Assembly: GCA_002366545.1 (NCBI GenBank)
Contig: DFBH01000073.1
Span: 1-26,378, forward strand
Reading direction: 5' to 3'
Source of the DNA: Candidatus Oleimmundimicrobium americanum
GTDB lineage: Bacteria; Actinomycetota; Aquicultoria; UBA3085; Oleimmundimicrobiaceae
Length of the DNA stretch: 26,378 nucleotides
In this document: positions 7,867 through 15,106 of the stretch, piece after piece
Numbering within the stretch: position 1 is the stretch's first letter
Layout: each line of letters starts with the position of its first letter
Program-made: the position numbers and the translations under genes
Notes under the pieces: generated by a model
Databases searched by the model: none
What the model was told of the DNA's origin: nothing
The model's input: only the letters and a program-made list of their open reading frames with translations

Positions 7867-8775
7867 TTGTTTGGTATCCCTAAAAGCACAAAAAAATATC
7901 TTTTGTGGGGCGTAGTTCTTTTAATCTCAATTGGTTTAATCTTTGGAATAATTGGATGTGAACAAACTAAGCCAACCGAAGAGGAGGTTACCAAGGAGGA
8001 GGCAAAAGAAACAACGCCTACAGAAGCTGCAACCGCAAAAACTGAGGCGGGAGAAAAATTAACAGGTGGTCTTCCTGAAATGGAAGAAGGGTTTAATTGT
8101 ACGTACTGTCACGGCAGCATAGACTACGGTCAAACGCGAGAGAAATTAGATAACAGAAATTTATTAATCTTTACCCATGTGCCACACATAAACATCGGGA
8201 CAAAGTGTTCACGTTGTCATGAGCTTCCCGCGCACGAACCGGAAAAGGTTAATAGACCACCAATGGATATCTGTTACGGCTCCGATTGTCATGGGCTGGA
8301 GGGAGCTAAAGCTTCAGGCAAATGTTCTTTGTGTCATCCTCCGCTATTTGAGTTGAAACCGGGGAGCGGGTCGCAATATGGTGATCATTTTGCTTCGGAT
8401 TTCTTGCCGCCAAAGCACGCAGATTTGGCTTTGGCCGAGGAGGGCAAAAATTGTGGTATATGTCATAAGACACAATTTTGTATGAATTGCCATAAGATGG
8501 AAATGCCTCACCCGGATGCCTTCAAGAAGGGAGAGCATGGAGCGGTGGTAAATAAAGGCAGGGAGACAAATCAGGATTTATGTATCATGTGTCATCCTAA
8601 TTATAGTTTCTGCGAATCTTGCCATCATAAAGGTTGGACATCAGAGATGGGCAATTGGACTCTCAAAGCTCATCCGGTTATCGTGAAACAAAGCGGTGCC
8701 GGGAATTGTTTTGAGTGTCACAAGCCTTCTTACGCACCTTTCTGTGCTGATTGTCATGTGAAGATGTTTAGGTAA
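7867..8775 (+). CDS. Lipoprotein decaheme cytochrome c
   Basis: A 302-residue cytochrome predicted to be lipid-anchored on the outer face of a membrane. The lipobox I28-I29-G30-C31 is followed by a Thr/Glu/Lys-rich linker (about 32-60). Ten heme sites follow: CTYCH, CSRCH, CYGSDCH (CX4CH), CSLCH, CGICH, CMNCH, CIMCH, CESCH, CFECH and CADCH. TTG 7867 is chosen because AAGGGGGTGA lies 6 nt upstream. The sequence aligns with the first and last thirds of the upstream 20-heme protein and lacks its middle. The shared motifs include YGDH, KHADLA, MPHP, CHHKGW and ECHKPS. It is the last gene before a terminator, so it closes the cytochrome run. The likely role is to relay electrons between the quinol dehydrogenase and more distal cytochromes. 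Confidence 0.87.
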   Translation: MFGIPKSTKKYLLWGVVLLISIGLIFGIIGCEQTKPTEEEVTKEEAKETTPTEAATAKTEAGEKLTGGLPEMEEGFNCTYCHGSIDYGQTREKLDNRNLLIFTHVPHINIGTKCSRCHELPAHEPEKVNRPPMDICYGSDCHGLEGAKASGKCSLCHPPLFELKPGSGSQYGDHFASDFLPPKHADLALAEEGKNCGICHKTQFCMNCHKMEMPHPDAFKKGEHGAVVNKGRETNQDLCIMCHPNYSFCESCHHKGWTSEMGNWTLKAHPVIVKQSGAGNCFECHKPSYAPFCADCHVKMFR

Positions 8776-8781
8776 TAGGCG

Positions 8782-8816
8782 AAAAGGCCTCATAGAATTT
8801 TTCTGTGAGGCCTTTT
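8782..8816 (+). terminator. Intrinsic terminator after the cytochrome run
   Basis: AAAAGGCCTCA (8782-8792) and TGAGGCCTTTT (8806-8816) form a perfect 11-bp stem starting 7 nt after the cytochrome stop, with the T tract contained in the 3' arm. The symmetric A/T ends allow it to work in both directions. Only 32 nt separate it from the rex start. Confidence 0.8.
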
Positions 8817-8848
8817 CTATATATCAAAGAAATTGTTTGAGGTTTTGT

Positions 8849-9496
8849 ATGGACAAAAAAAAGACATCAAAAGGAAAGAAAATTCCGAAGGCTACAATTA
8901 TCAGATTGCCCGTTTATCTTCATTATCTTACCGAATTGGCCCAAAAAGGGATTTCTGTTGTACCTTCGCATGATTTGGCTGAATTAGCCGGAGGAAATGG
9001 CCCTCAGCTCAGAAAAGATTTGTCCTACTTAGGTGAATTTGGCACAAGGGGTGTGGGCTATAATGTTGGACGTTTAGCTCATCATATATCGAAATTCATG
9101 GGATTAAATAAAGAACAATCGGTTGCCATTATAGGCGTTGGGAAGCTTGGTATGGCTTTAATTAATTATAAGGGCTTTGCTGAGAAGGGTTTCAAAATAT
9201 GTGCAGGGTTTGATAATAATTCACAAATGATAGGCAAAAAAGTTGACGATTTGGTTATATACGATGTAAGAGATTTGGGGAAAATTATCAAAGAGAAAGA
9301 TATTGAAATTTGTATAATAACGGTGCCCGCTTCCGAGGCTCAATCTATTGCCGACAAGTTAATTTCCTGTGGAATAAAAGCTATTTTAAATTTTGCGCCC
9401 ATTTTCTTGAAAGTTCCCGACGACGTTGTTGCGTGTCAGATAGATTTGTCGATTGAATTGCAAATATTGTCATTTTACAGAACTTTATTAAAGTAA
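8849..9496 (+). CDS. rex: Redox-sensing transcriptional repressor Rex
   Basis: A 215-residue NADH/NAD-responsive repressor. The N-terminal winged helix carries IPKATIIRLPVYLHYL, GISVVPSHDLAELAG and QLRKDLSYLGEFGTRGVGY, all family signatures. The Rossmann domain has GVGKLG, where many Rex proteins have GxGNLG, and AGFDNN near the end of the second strand. The C-terminus (LSIELQILSF) matches the dimer-swapping helix. ATG 8849 is preferred over TTG 8837 because TTGAGG sits just upstream at normal spacing. It lies directly after the cytochrome terminator with little room for its own promoter, so read-through or a promoter inside the preceding gene is likely. Its location suggests control of the respiratory genes around it, and candidate operators are at 7820 and 19658. 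Confidence 0.95.
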   Translation: MDKKKTSKGKKIPKATIIRLPVYLHYLTELAQKGISVVPSHDLAELAGGNGPQLRKDLSYLGEFGTRGVGYNVGRLAHHISKFMGLNKEQSVAIIGVGKLGMALINYKGFAEKGFKICAGFDNNSQMIGKKVDDLVIYDVRDLGKIIKEKDIEICIITVPASEAQSIADKLISCGIKAILNFAPIFLKVPDDVVACQIDLSIELQILSFYRTLLK

Positions 9497-9646
9497 TTTT
9501 TTTGCTGTATGTCTAATGTTTCTTTCTCTATATTCCGATAACATGTATATGTTTGTATGAAATATTTAAATTGAGTCACCTTTACACTATCAGGGTATTT
9601 TGTTAATCTTTTTATATAATTTTCTCAAAACAAAGAGAGGGCAAAA

Positions 9647-10306
9647 ATGGAAGATTTAAAAGAAGATACCGGAGAGGAAAAAGCAGAAAGTTCCGTTGGT
9701 TGGTTGTTTTGGAGTGTAATTGTTCTAACTGTATTAATATTAGTTTTTGGCGGCCTTGTTGTAAAATCGGCTTTTTTTACTAAGGAAATCCCCCGAACCG
9801 CTATTGAGCGCGATCTTCTTATGTATAAAGAACAAGTTAAAAATAATCCAAAGGACGCCATGGCACATGTAAATCTCGGTATGACCTATATCGATATGGG
9901 TCAAGAAGAAAGAGCGATAAAAGAGTTTAAAGAAGCCATATCATTGGATCAAAATTACGCGGAGCCTCATTATTATCTTGCTGTAACCTATGAGAGAAAA
10001 GGTGAGATTAATGAGGCAACCAATGAATTAAAGAAGACTGTTAAGTTAAATCCAAAACATGAGTATGCGCACTATTTAATGGGGAAAATTTATCTGGACC
10101 AGAAAAATTATGAGAAGGCTATAGAAGCTTTAGAAAAATGCGTCGAGGTAAACCCCGTATCTGCAGATGCTCATTACAGCCTCGGTTTAGCTTATGAGGA
10201 GAGCGGTAAAAAAGATTTAGCCATTAGCGAGTACGAAGAGGCGCTGAGGTATTATCCGGATTATAAAGACGCAAAGAAAGCATTGGAACGTTTAACTACC
10301 TCTTAA
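9647..10306 (+). CDS. Membrane-anchored TPR protein
   Basis: A 219-residue protein with a charged cytoplasmic N-terminus, one membrane helix (about residues 21-43, WLFWSVIVLTVLILVFGGLV) and four TPR repeats from about residue 72 to 207, the first beginning HVNLGMTYIDMGQEERA. By charge rule the TPR domain faces outward. GAGAGG (9635-9640) is 6 nt before ATG. The next gene, a 15-heme membrane cytochrome, starts 24 nt after its stop, so the pair is co-transcribed. The TPR domain probably serves as a docking or assembly scaffold for that cytochrome. Upstream, TATAAT at 9615-9620 could be a -10 element, but no good -35 is seen. Confidence 0.8.
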   Translation: MEDLKEDTGEEKAESSVGWLFWSVIVLTVLILVFGGLVVKSAFFTKEIPRTAIERDLLMYKEQVKNNPKDAMAHVNLGMTYIDMGQEERAIKEFKEAISLDQNYAEPHYYLAVTYERKGEINEATNELKKTVKLNPKHEYAHYLMGKIYLDQKNYEKAIEALEKCVEVNPVSADAHYSLGLAYEESGKKDLAISEYEEALRYYPDYKDAKKALERLTTS

Positions 10307-10330
10307 TTTAGCTGTTTAAGGAGTCAACTT

Positions 10331-11599
10331 TTGAAGGACAAGGGGAAAGGGGCAGACAAACAACAGTTGGAAAGCGAGGGGGAAAAAGAACGTAAACGTG
10401 GTTTTTGGCAATGGTTTTCTCGCTCGAGAGGTTGGCTTATTCCTCTTCTTACAATTATCTTTCTTGGCTCTCTAATTTTCCTTCTCCCGTACTTACAGGA
10501 GTATGAACCCAGGCTTCGTCAAATTATTCCTTCGTATCAGTGTCTTTTGTGTCACAAAAAAGAAAGCGGAGCCTCCATGCATCCTCCTTATGCTAAGGCC
10601 CATTGCACAAGTTGTCATACGGTCCATAAAAGAGGAGAAAAATCGGAGTTGGTGGCTCCTTTAAAAACTCTCTGTTTCTCTTGCCACCCGGGAATTGGTA
10701 AGGATATTACCCGCAATTTTGTGCATGACCCCGTTGGAAAAGGATTTTGCCTGGATTGTCATTTACCACATATGTCTTCATATCGCGCTTTGTTGAAAGA
10801 TGATCCGAAAAAGATTTGTTTTTATTGCCATCGATTTGCAGAAGAGTTATCCATGAAAGATACTCATCAACCGTTTGCAGCGGGGTTGTGTTTAAGCTGC
10901 CACGAGGCTCACGGTTCGAATTATGATAAAGGTCTTGTCGCAAATCAAAAGATACTTTGTGTGGCATGTCATCCTGATGTTGGCAAGAAGATACAATATC
11001 CGTACGTTCATCCGCCAATTGAGGATGACAGGTGCACCGATTGTCATGGATATCATGCTTCTGATCATCCCGTTCAGCTTTGGGCGGAGAAGACTGATTT
11101 TTGTTTCTTGTGTCATAAAGATATTGAGGTTTTATTTGAAAAAGCTTCAGCCCATCCTTTGACAAAAGATTTTTACTGTGTAAATTGCCATGATCCTCAC
11201 GGTGCGCCATACGACAATTTAATAACGGCTCCCGGCAATGAGTTTTGTTTCAAGTGCCACGAAGATATAGGGGCTCATTATGCTGGTTCTGCTCATGACT
11301 ATTTGCAGTGGATTGCCCCTGAGGGCTCATGTTTAAATTGTCACTTTGTCCACGGCTCCGACTATCCTCCTTTACTCGTTAAAGAACCGGTAGCTTTATG
11401 TAAAACATGTCATATTTTAGTGCCGGAACATAGAATAGATCACCCTTATGGCGAACCATATACGGATGAGCTTACGGGTGGGACCTTAACTTGTTCAAGC
11501 TCATGTCACGATCCTCACAATACACCTTATCCCGCGATGGTGACAAAGCCAAAAGACGGATTGTGTTTACTGTGTCATCAAGTGGAGGAGCTGCCATAA
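10331..11599 (+). CDS. Membrane-anchored 15-site multiheme cytochrome (doubled CXXCH type)
   Basis: A 422-residue protein with a highly charged N-terminus, one membrane helix (about 34-55, GWLIPLLTIIFLGSLIFLL) and then heme sites to the C-terminus. Fourteen are CXXCH, and CSSSCH (11492-11509) is CX3CH. Many are of the doubled CXXCH type, with CxxCHxxH[GM] alternating with FCxxCH (for example CVNCHDPHG and CLNCHFVHG). TTG 10331 follows AAGGAG by 7 nt. It is paired with the upstream TPR protein. The arrangement suggests a surface-facing electron conduit anchored in the cytoplasmic membrane. The CX3CH site may not bind heme covalently at both cysteines. Confidence 0.87.
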   Translation: MKDKGKGADKQQLESEGEKERKRGFWQWFSRSRGWLIPLLTIIFLGSLIFLLPYLQEYEPRLRQIIPSYQCLLCHKKESGASMHPPYAKAHCTSCHTVHKRGEKSELVAPLKTLCFSCHPGIGKDITRNFVHDPVGKGFCLDCHLPHMSSYRALLKDDPKKICFYCHRFAEELSMKDTHQPFAAGLCLSCHEAHGSNYDKGLVANQKILCVACHPDVGKKIQYPYVHPPIEDDRCTDCHGYHASDHPVQLWAEKTDFCFLCHKDIEVLFEKASAHPLTKDFYCVNCHDPHGAPYDNLITAPGNEFCFKCHEDIGAHYAGSAHDYLQWIAPEGSCLNCHFVHGSDYPPLLVKEPVALCKTCHILVPEHRIDHPYGEPYTDELTGGTLTCSSSCHDPHNTPYPAMVTKPKDGLCLLCHQVEELP

Positions 11600-11677
11600 T
11601 GGCAGATAGCAGATAGCGTATGGCAGATGGGAAAAGAAGGGGAAAGGGTATAGGGGAAAGTTAAAAAAATAGCAGAT

Positions 11678-11700
11678 GCTTGCCCGCCGCTGGCGGGGCT
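11678..11700. repeat. Short GC palindrome (TGCCCGCC family), copy 1
   Basis: GCTTGCCCGCCGCTGGCGGGGCT, read as CCCGCC/GGCGGG arms. Related copies are at 12022-12038 (reverse orientation), 14568-14597, 14813-14838 and 19603-19623. Confidence 0.6.
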
Positions 11701-11736
11701 GATAGTTGAAAGCATAGAGCGCGGAGCATAGAGCAG

Positions 11737-11895
11737 AGAGATTAAATAGAGATTGGGCGGTAATTAAATAGAGATTAAGTGGTAATTAAGTGGAGATTTC
11801 GAATAAGTAACTGTTAATCTCTACAAATCTCAGTAAGTTTCTATAAATTACAATGAATCTCTATAAACTACAATTAGTTTCAATGAAGCAATCTC
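11737..11895 (+). repeat. Dispersed 11-nt-periodic imperfect palindrome, copy 2
   Basis: Sits in the 535-bp gene-free gap 11600-12134. GTAATTAAATAGAGATT (from 11760) in the left half is nearly the inverse of AATCTCTATAAACTAC in the right half. The core GGAGATTTCGAATAAGTAACT at 11792-11812 is identical over 21 bp to the inverted copy at 17324-17344. The rest of the gap is GATAGC/GGCTATC-type junk repeats and two short palindromes. I see no gene in it. Confidence 0.8.
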
Positions 11896-12021
11896 ATAAG
11901 CAGTTGATGGCCGATGGCCATTGAGGCCGTAGGACGGGCTATTTAGCAATTAAGCAGGAGGTTTTTGCCATTGAGTGACTCCATTGTTGATGGAGGAACG
12001 GGCTATCGGCTATCAAGCGAT

Positions 12022-12038
12022 CTGCCAAAGGCGGGCAG
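12022..12038. repeat. Short GC palindrome (TGCCCGCC family), copy 2
   Basis: CTGCCAAAGGCGGGCAG. On the other strand it reads CTGCCCGCCTTTGGCAG, aligning with the other members of the family. Confidence 0.45.
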
Positions 12039-12073
12039 CGGGCTATCAGCTACGTGACTGAAAGAGATATTCA

Positions 12074-12103
12074 TTGCAACTGTTTATTTGGTCGTGATAT
12101 ATT
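12074..12103 (+). promoter_or_regulatory. Candidate sigma-70-type promoter for the first NHL gene
   Basis: TTGCAA (12074-12079), an 18-nt spacer and TATATT (12098-12103), with TG one base before the -10 (extended -10). It is about 30 nt upstream of the GTG start. Confidence 0.5.
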
Positions 12104-12134
12104 AAATAAGTTGATTTGTGGAGGTAACAGATAA

Positions 12135-13103
12135 GTGAAAAGAAAAACTTTTTTATCAATAGCTTTAGCAGTATTGCTTATATTACTTATGGGGCTAATA
12201 TATCTTTTTTGGGTGTTGTCCCGGCCTCCCGAGGCGAAGGGGCCGGTTAAAGTAGGAGGGCTTACTCACCTTTTTTCTATATACGGCTATGGACCAAAGC
12301 CAGAAGACCAGTTTTCAAAACCTCATGGAATAGCAGTTGATAAAGATAAAAATATTTATGTGACGGACACGGAGCATGGGCGAATACTCGTATTTGATAA
12401 AAATGGAAAATTTCTCTTAAAATTTGGGAAAAAGGGCGAAAAAAAAGGAGAAATGCAGGGGCCATTGGGGATTGCTGTTGCTGATGATGGCCATATATAC
12501 GTATGCGACCGGATTTTAAGTAAAATCTTGATTTTTAATGAACGAGGCAAACTTGTAAAAGAGATTAAAGAAATGATGCCTCTCGTTCCCTGTATTGACG
12601 ACGGAAAACTTTTTGTAGCTACTTATGGGCATATTTCCATTTTTGATTTGGAAGGTAAGCTTATTCAAAGGTGGGGACAGAGGGGAAAAGTGGAAGGAAA
12701 CTTCGATTTTCCCAACGGAATTGCTGTTGATAAGAAGGGGAATGTTTATGTTTCCGATGGGAACAATATGCGTTTGCAAGCATTTGACAAAGATGGTGAG
12801 GTTCTTTGGGTTGTAGGTTCTCCTCCCAAGAGTATGTATGAGAGAAACAGGCGCTTTCAACTTCCAATGGGGCTTACCGTTGATGGGGATGGTTATCTAT
12901 ACCTTGTAGATTCATTTGATGATTCAATTAGGATATTCAATTCAAAGGGTAAAGAGGTTGGAAAAGTCGGTGAACGTGGCAGGTTGGATGGGCAACTTAA
13001 TTGGTCAACGGGCATAGCTTATATGGGGAACAATGTTTTTGCGATAGCCGATAAGTTTAATAATCGTGCACAAGTGGTTAGAATTGTTCCAAAGAAGGAA
13101 TAA
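12135..13103 (+). CDS. Membrane-anchored NHL-repeat beta-propeller protein
   Basis: A 322-residue protein with a basic N-terminus, a membrane helix (about residues 4-27) and about six NHL blades. Typical blade motifs are KPHGIAVDKDKNIYVTDTEH, GPLGIAVADDGHIYVCD, FPNGIAVDKKGNVYVSDGNN and LPMGLTVDGDGYLYLVD. The propeller should face outside the cytoplasm and is a binding platform with no catalytic motif that I can see. GTG 12135 is preceded by TGGAGGT about 10 nt upstream. It lies immediately before the hexaheme cytochrome, which has its own promoter. A homologue at 19678 precedes the FN3 cytochrome in the same way, so a role in secreting or assembling a partner cytochrome is plausible but inferred. 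Confidence 0.85.
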   Translation: MKRKTFLSIALAVLLILLMGLIYLFWVLSRPPEAKGPVKVGGLTHLFSIYGYGPKPEDQFSKPHGIAVDKDKNIYVTDTEHGRILVFDKNGKFLLKFGKKGEKKGEMQGPLGIAVADDGHIYVCDRILSKILIFNERGKLVKEIKEMMPLVPCIDDGKLFVATYGHISIFDLEGKLIQRWGQRGKVEGNFDFPNGIAVDKKGNVYVSDGNNMRLQAFDKDGEVLWVVGSPPKSMYERNRRFQLPMGLTVDGDGYLYLVDSFDDSIRIFNSKGKEVGKVGERGRLDGQLNWSTGIAYMGNNVFAIADKFNNRAQVVRIVPKKE

Positions 13104-13128
13104 TTTGGAACAAAAATTACATAAATTG

Positions 13129-13157
13129 TTGACACTCTCAAGTTTTTTTCTTAAAAT
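13129..13157 (+). promoter_or_regulatory. Near-consensus sigma-70-type promoter for the hexaheme cytochrome
   Basis: TTGACA (13129-13134), exactly 17 nt, then TAAAAT (13152-13157). A second -10-like TATAAT lies at 13163-13168. This is the best promoter match I found in the window and implies high expression. The leader to the ATG would be about 160 nt. Confidence 0.7.
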
Positions 13158-13180
13158 GACGATATAATATAAGGATAGGG

Positions 13181-13220
13181 GCGCCGGTACCAAAGATTTG
13201 AGGGGATGGCGCATTTTTTT
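13181..13220 (+). terminator. Hairpin with T-run, in the leader of the hexaheme cytochrome
   Basis: GCGCC (13181-13185) pairs with GGCGC (13208-13212), followed by A and seven Ts (13214-13220). The 22-nt loop contains the palindrome GGTACC. It could end transcripts of the upstream NHL gene or attenuate transcripts from the promoter at 13129. The 5-bp stem makes it weaker than the terminator at 14343. Confidence 0.45.
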
Positions 13221-13326
13221 AAGGAAATTTAAATATTGTGTGTGATATGATATTATAAATTTAGCAGTGTAAGTTATAGATATTTGAAAGTAAAATTTAA
13301 AGATTAAGAGAAAGGAGGTGAAGAAG

Positions 13327-14322
13327 ATGAAAAAGATGCTAATTTTGGCTTTAGCTGTGGTCTTTGCTTTAAGTATAACGGTTGTCGCTTTCGGTTATGG
13401 TTATGATGAAACCGGTCTTGGCGGCGGCGGTTATTATGAGAATGGAACTGTTGTGGATCCGCATGGTGGGTACGCTGCAAACACGGACAAATGTAAAGTT
13501 TGTCACGCGATTCACCAGGCGACAGGAACCTATGTTTTGCTTCGTAGCCCTGCAACAAATGCTCTTTCTGCATGCGAGGCTTGTCACGTAGCCGGTTCTC
13601 CACTCACTCAGCTTGCTGTTTATGGTGGTAGTAGTGATAATTATGACACTGCTGGTAGTAATTTAGGAGACAGAAGACATACTCTTACCGGAGCTGCTGT
13701 AGCTGTAACTATTCCGGATGCAACCACATTTGGAGACTACGGCAAAACCCAATTTGATGATGGGTTTACCTGTAGTCATTGCCATGGCGTTCACGGAGCT
13801 AATTGTTACAGTAACTGTATCGTGAAGCTTGATTGTAACGGAGATGATTACGTACAGCTTCTTGATGGTACTACAGACACGTTGGCAAACTATAAGAGCA
13901 CTGGTAATCTGGAGTATGGCAACAACAGCGAAACCCAGAATCAATTTTGTGCTGATTGTCACAACCTTAACTTCTATACTACCACGGGCCATAAGACTCA
14001 CGTGATGACCGATACTACGTCGACCATGTATTCTGGTGTTTCTCAGATTACAGGGCAGACTGCGTGGGAAAGTTCAAGGAACTGTCGTAGGTGTCACAGG
14101 GGTGGTTTAAGTGGTGGTTCTACTACCACCGACTACACCAGCACTGGAGCGTTCCAGACTTATGCAACAACTTATGCAGGCGCAACGGGTTGGGATAATT
14201 CCTTCCCGCATTTAACTACTGGTAAATACTTCTTGAAGGCTGAATACACAACAACTGGTCTTGACAACGTATGCTTAGATTGTCACAAGTCTGGTAGCAG
14301 TGGTGTTGGCGAGACTTACTAA
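13327..14322 (+). CDS. Secreted hexaheme cytochrome, OmcS-like filament candidate
   Basis: A 331-residue exported protein. A short signal peptide (MKKMLILALAVVF...VVA or AFG) is followed by a Gly/Tyr-rich mature start. Six CXXCH motifs are at C56, C83, C149, C208, C253 and C316: CKVCHAIH, CEACH, CSHCHGVHG, CADCH, CRRCHRGG and CLDCHKSG. The last lies 11 residues from the end. The body is rich in Gly, Ser, Thr and Tyr and poor in Lys. Geobacter OmcS is also a hexaheme protein with an early CxxCHxxH, a central CSSCHDPHG, then CANCH, CLSCHRAH and a C-terminal CNKCH, and the order here is the same. ATG 13327 is chosen over GTG 13318, which overlaps the perfect AAAGGAGGTG. A strong promoter and terminator frame it as a single transcript. 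The filament role is inferred from motif order and not shown. Confidence 0.85.
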   Translation: MKKMLILALAVVFALSITVVAFGYGYDETGLGGGGYYENGTVVDPHGGYAANTDKCKVCHAIHQATGTYVLLRSPATNALSACEACHVAGSPLTQLAVYGGSSDNYDTAGSNLGDRRHTLTGAAVAVTIPDATTFGDYGKTQFDDGFTCSHCHGVHGANCYSNCIVKLDCNGDDYVQLLDGTTDTLANYKSTGNLEYGNNSETQNQFCADCHNLNFYTTTGHKTHVMTDTTSTMYSGVSQITGQTAWESSRNCRRCHRGGLSGGSTTTDYTSTGAFQTYATTYAGATGWDNSFPHLTTGKYFLKAEYTTTGLDNVCLDCHKSGSSGVGETY

Positions 14323-14342
14323 GAGTTGCTGAAATTTAGCTT

Positions 14343-14375
14343 AAAAATGCCCCGCAAATTGCGGGGCATTTTTTT
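14343..14375 (+). terminator. Strong intrinsic terminator of the hexaheme cytochrome
   Basis: AAAAATGCCCCGC pairs with GCGGGGCATTTTT across AAATT, ending in seven Ts (14369-14375), 20 nt after the stop codon. This is the clearest terminator in the window. Confidence 0.95.
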
Positions 14376-14516
14376 GCTCTTTTTCTCACATTTGTCTTCC
14401 GAGTTATTTCTTCCGTTATTACGAACATTTATTTCCCCGTCATTGCGAATAAAGTGAAGCAATCTCGGTTTTTGATTTTGCATTTTACAAGTTCCAATGG
14501 AGTGTAGCGACTGAAG

Positions 14517-14549
14517 CGAGACTGCCACGCTCTTTGGGCTCGCAGTGAC
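14517..14549 (+). repeat. 33-bp dispersed intergenic repeat, copy 2
   Basis: Differs from 2968-3000 at two of 33 positions (GTCGCG there, GCCACG here). It lies in the 784-bp gene-free gap 14323-15106, which holds the terminator, this repeat, short palindromes and the 190-bp GC-rich element. A -10-like TATAAT sits at 15059-15064 near the end, and I see no gene. Confidence 0.75.
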
Positions 14550-14567
14550 AAATAAGGTGTCATTGCG

Positions 14568-14641
14568 CCTGCCCGCCTCTGGAGGGCCTGCCCGCCAGTG
14601 ACTGCTTCAGTTAGGCGACCTGCCTACCGGCAGGCAGGTCG
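14568..14641. repeat. Short GC palindrome cluster
   Basis: Contains a TGCCCGCC-family copy (14568-14597) and then a perfect hairpin: CGACCTGCCT (14616-14625) pairs with AGGCAGGTCG (14632-14641) around ACCGGC. The 3' arm contains GGCAGGCAGG, the unit expanded into a microsatellite at 23965. Confidence 0.6.
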
Positions 14642-14700
14642 CGGCAATCTTGGTTTAATTGTAATAGCTAACTTTTTTGTTTATTTAATTATATTTTTTT

Positions 14701-14890
14701 GTGGGTCGAACACGCTCCACACTCGGCCGTATCCGCGACTTTACTCGCTCCGGGCGGGCCGAGAATAACTCGCTTGCGCTCAGACAGATTCTCGGGCGCT
14801 CACTCTGTTCGCCTGTCCGCCTCTGGAGGGCTTTCCAGCCTTCCGCTCGCTTCATCGGGGCGACCTCAAGTTTCGCTTTGTCCGACCCAC
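14701..14890. repeat. GC-rich dispersed element, copy A (190 bp, interrupted)
   Basis: Bounded by the perfect inverted termini GTGGGTCG (14701-14708) and CGACCCAC (14883-14890). Internal CCGAGAAT and ATTCTCGG form a second stem. About 95 % identical to 24092-24262 apart from 19 extra bases near 14813-14835, which read as a TGTCCGCCTCTGGAGGG member of the short palindrome family. GC content is far above its surroundings. Short open frames across it are dictated by composition and are not considered genes. Confidence 0.8.
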
Positions 14891-15106
14891 CGAGTTTTAA
14901 AAAAACCAAAATCTTTTAAAAAGCTCTTTTGATTTTCCTAAAGGCTATAGGCTAAGGGCTAACGGCTGCTTCTAATGATTTTTCTGGAAGCCGAGGACTA
15001 GTAGCTGTTTTTAACATTTATATTTTCATTCAATCATTTCATTTCCAGAGCGATAAGTTATAATAAAAATCAAGTTGAAACACACAAGGTTTAAAAGGAG
15101 CTTATT

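Noticed and set aside
9600..9617. Rex site TTGTTAA upstream of the TPR gene at 9647
   Set aside because: Only the left half is conserved, and the A/T-rich background makes single half-sites expected by chance.
11591..11605. Palindrome CTGCCATAATGGCAG over the stop codon of the 15-site cytochrome as a terminator
   Set aside because: The stem is 7 bp with a one-base centre and no T-run follows. It is more likely part of the GGCAGATAGC repeat junk.
13165..13326. Cyclic di-GMP or other known riboswitch before the hexaheme gene
   Set aside because: The conserved core sequences of the classes I know are not present. Only a simple hairpin with a T-run is seen.
13369..14001. Overlapping open frames inside the hexaheme gene (both strands)
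   Set aside because: They are shadows of a gene with clear signal peptide, heme motifs and ribosome binding site, and show no features of their own.
14685..14932. Open frames of 72-77 codons on both strands across the GC-rich element
   Set aside because: They follow the repeat's composition, occur in three frames at once, have no ribosome binding site, and the second copy at 24092 does not keep them.
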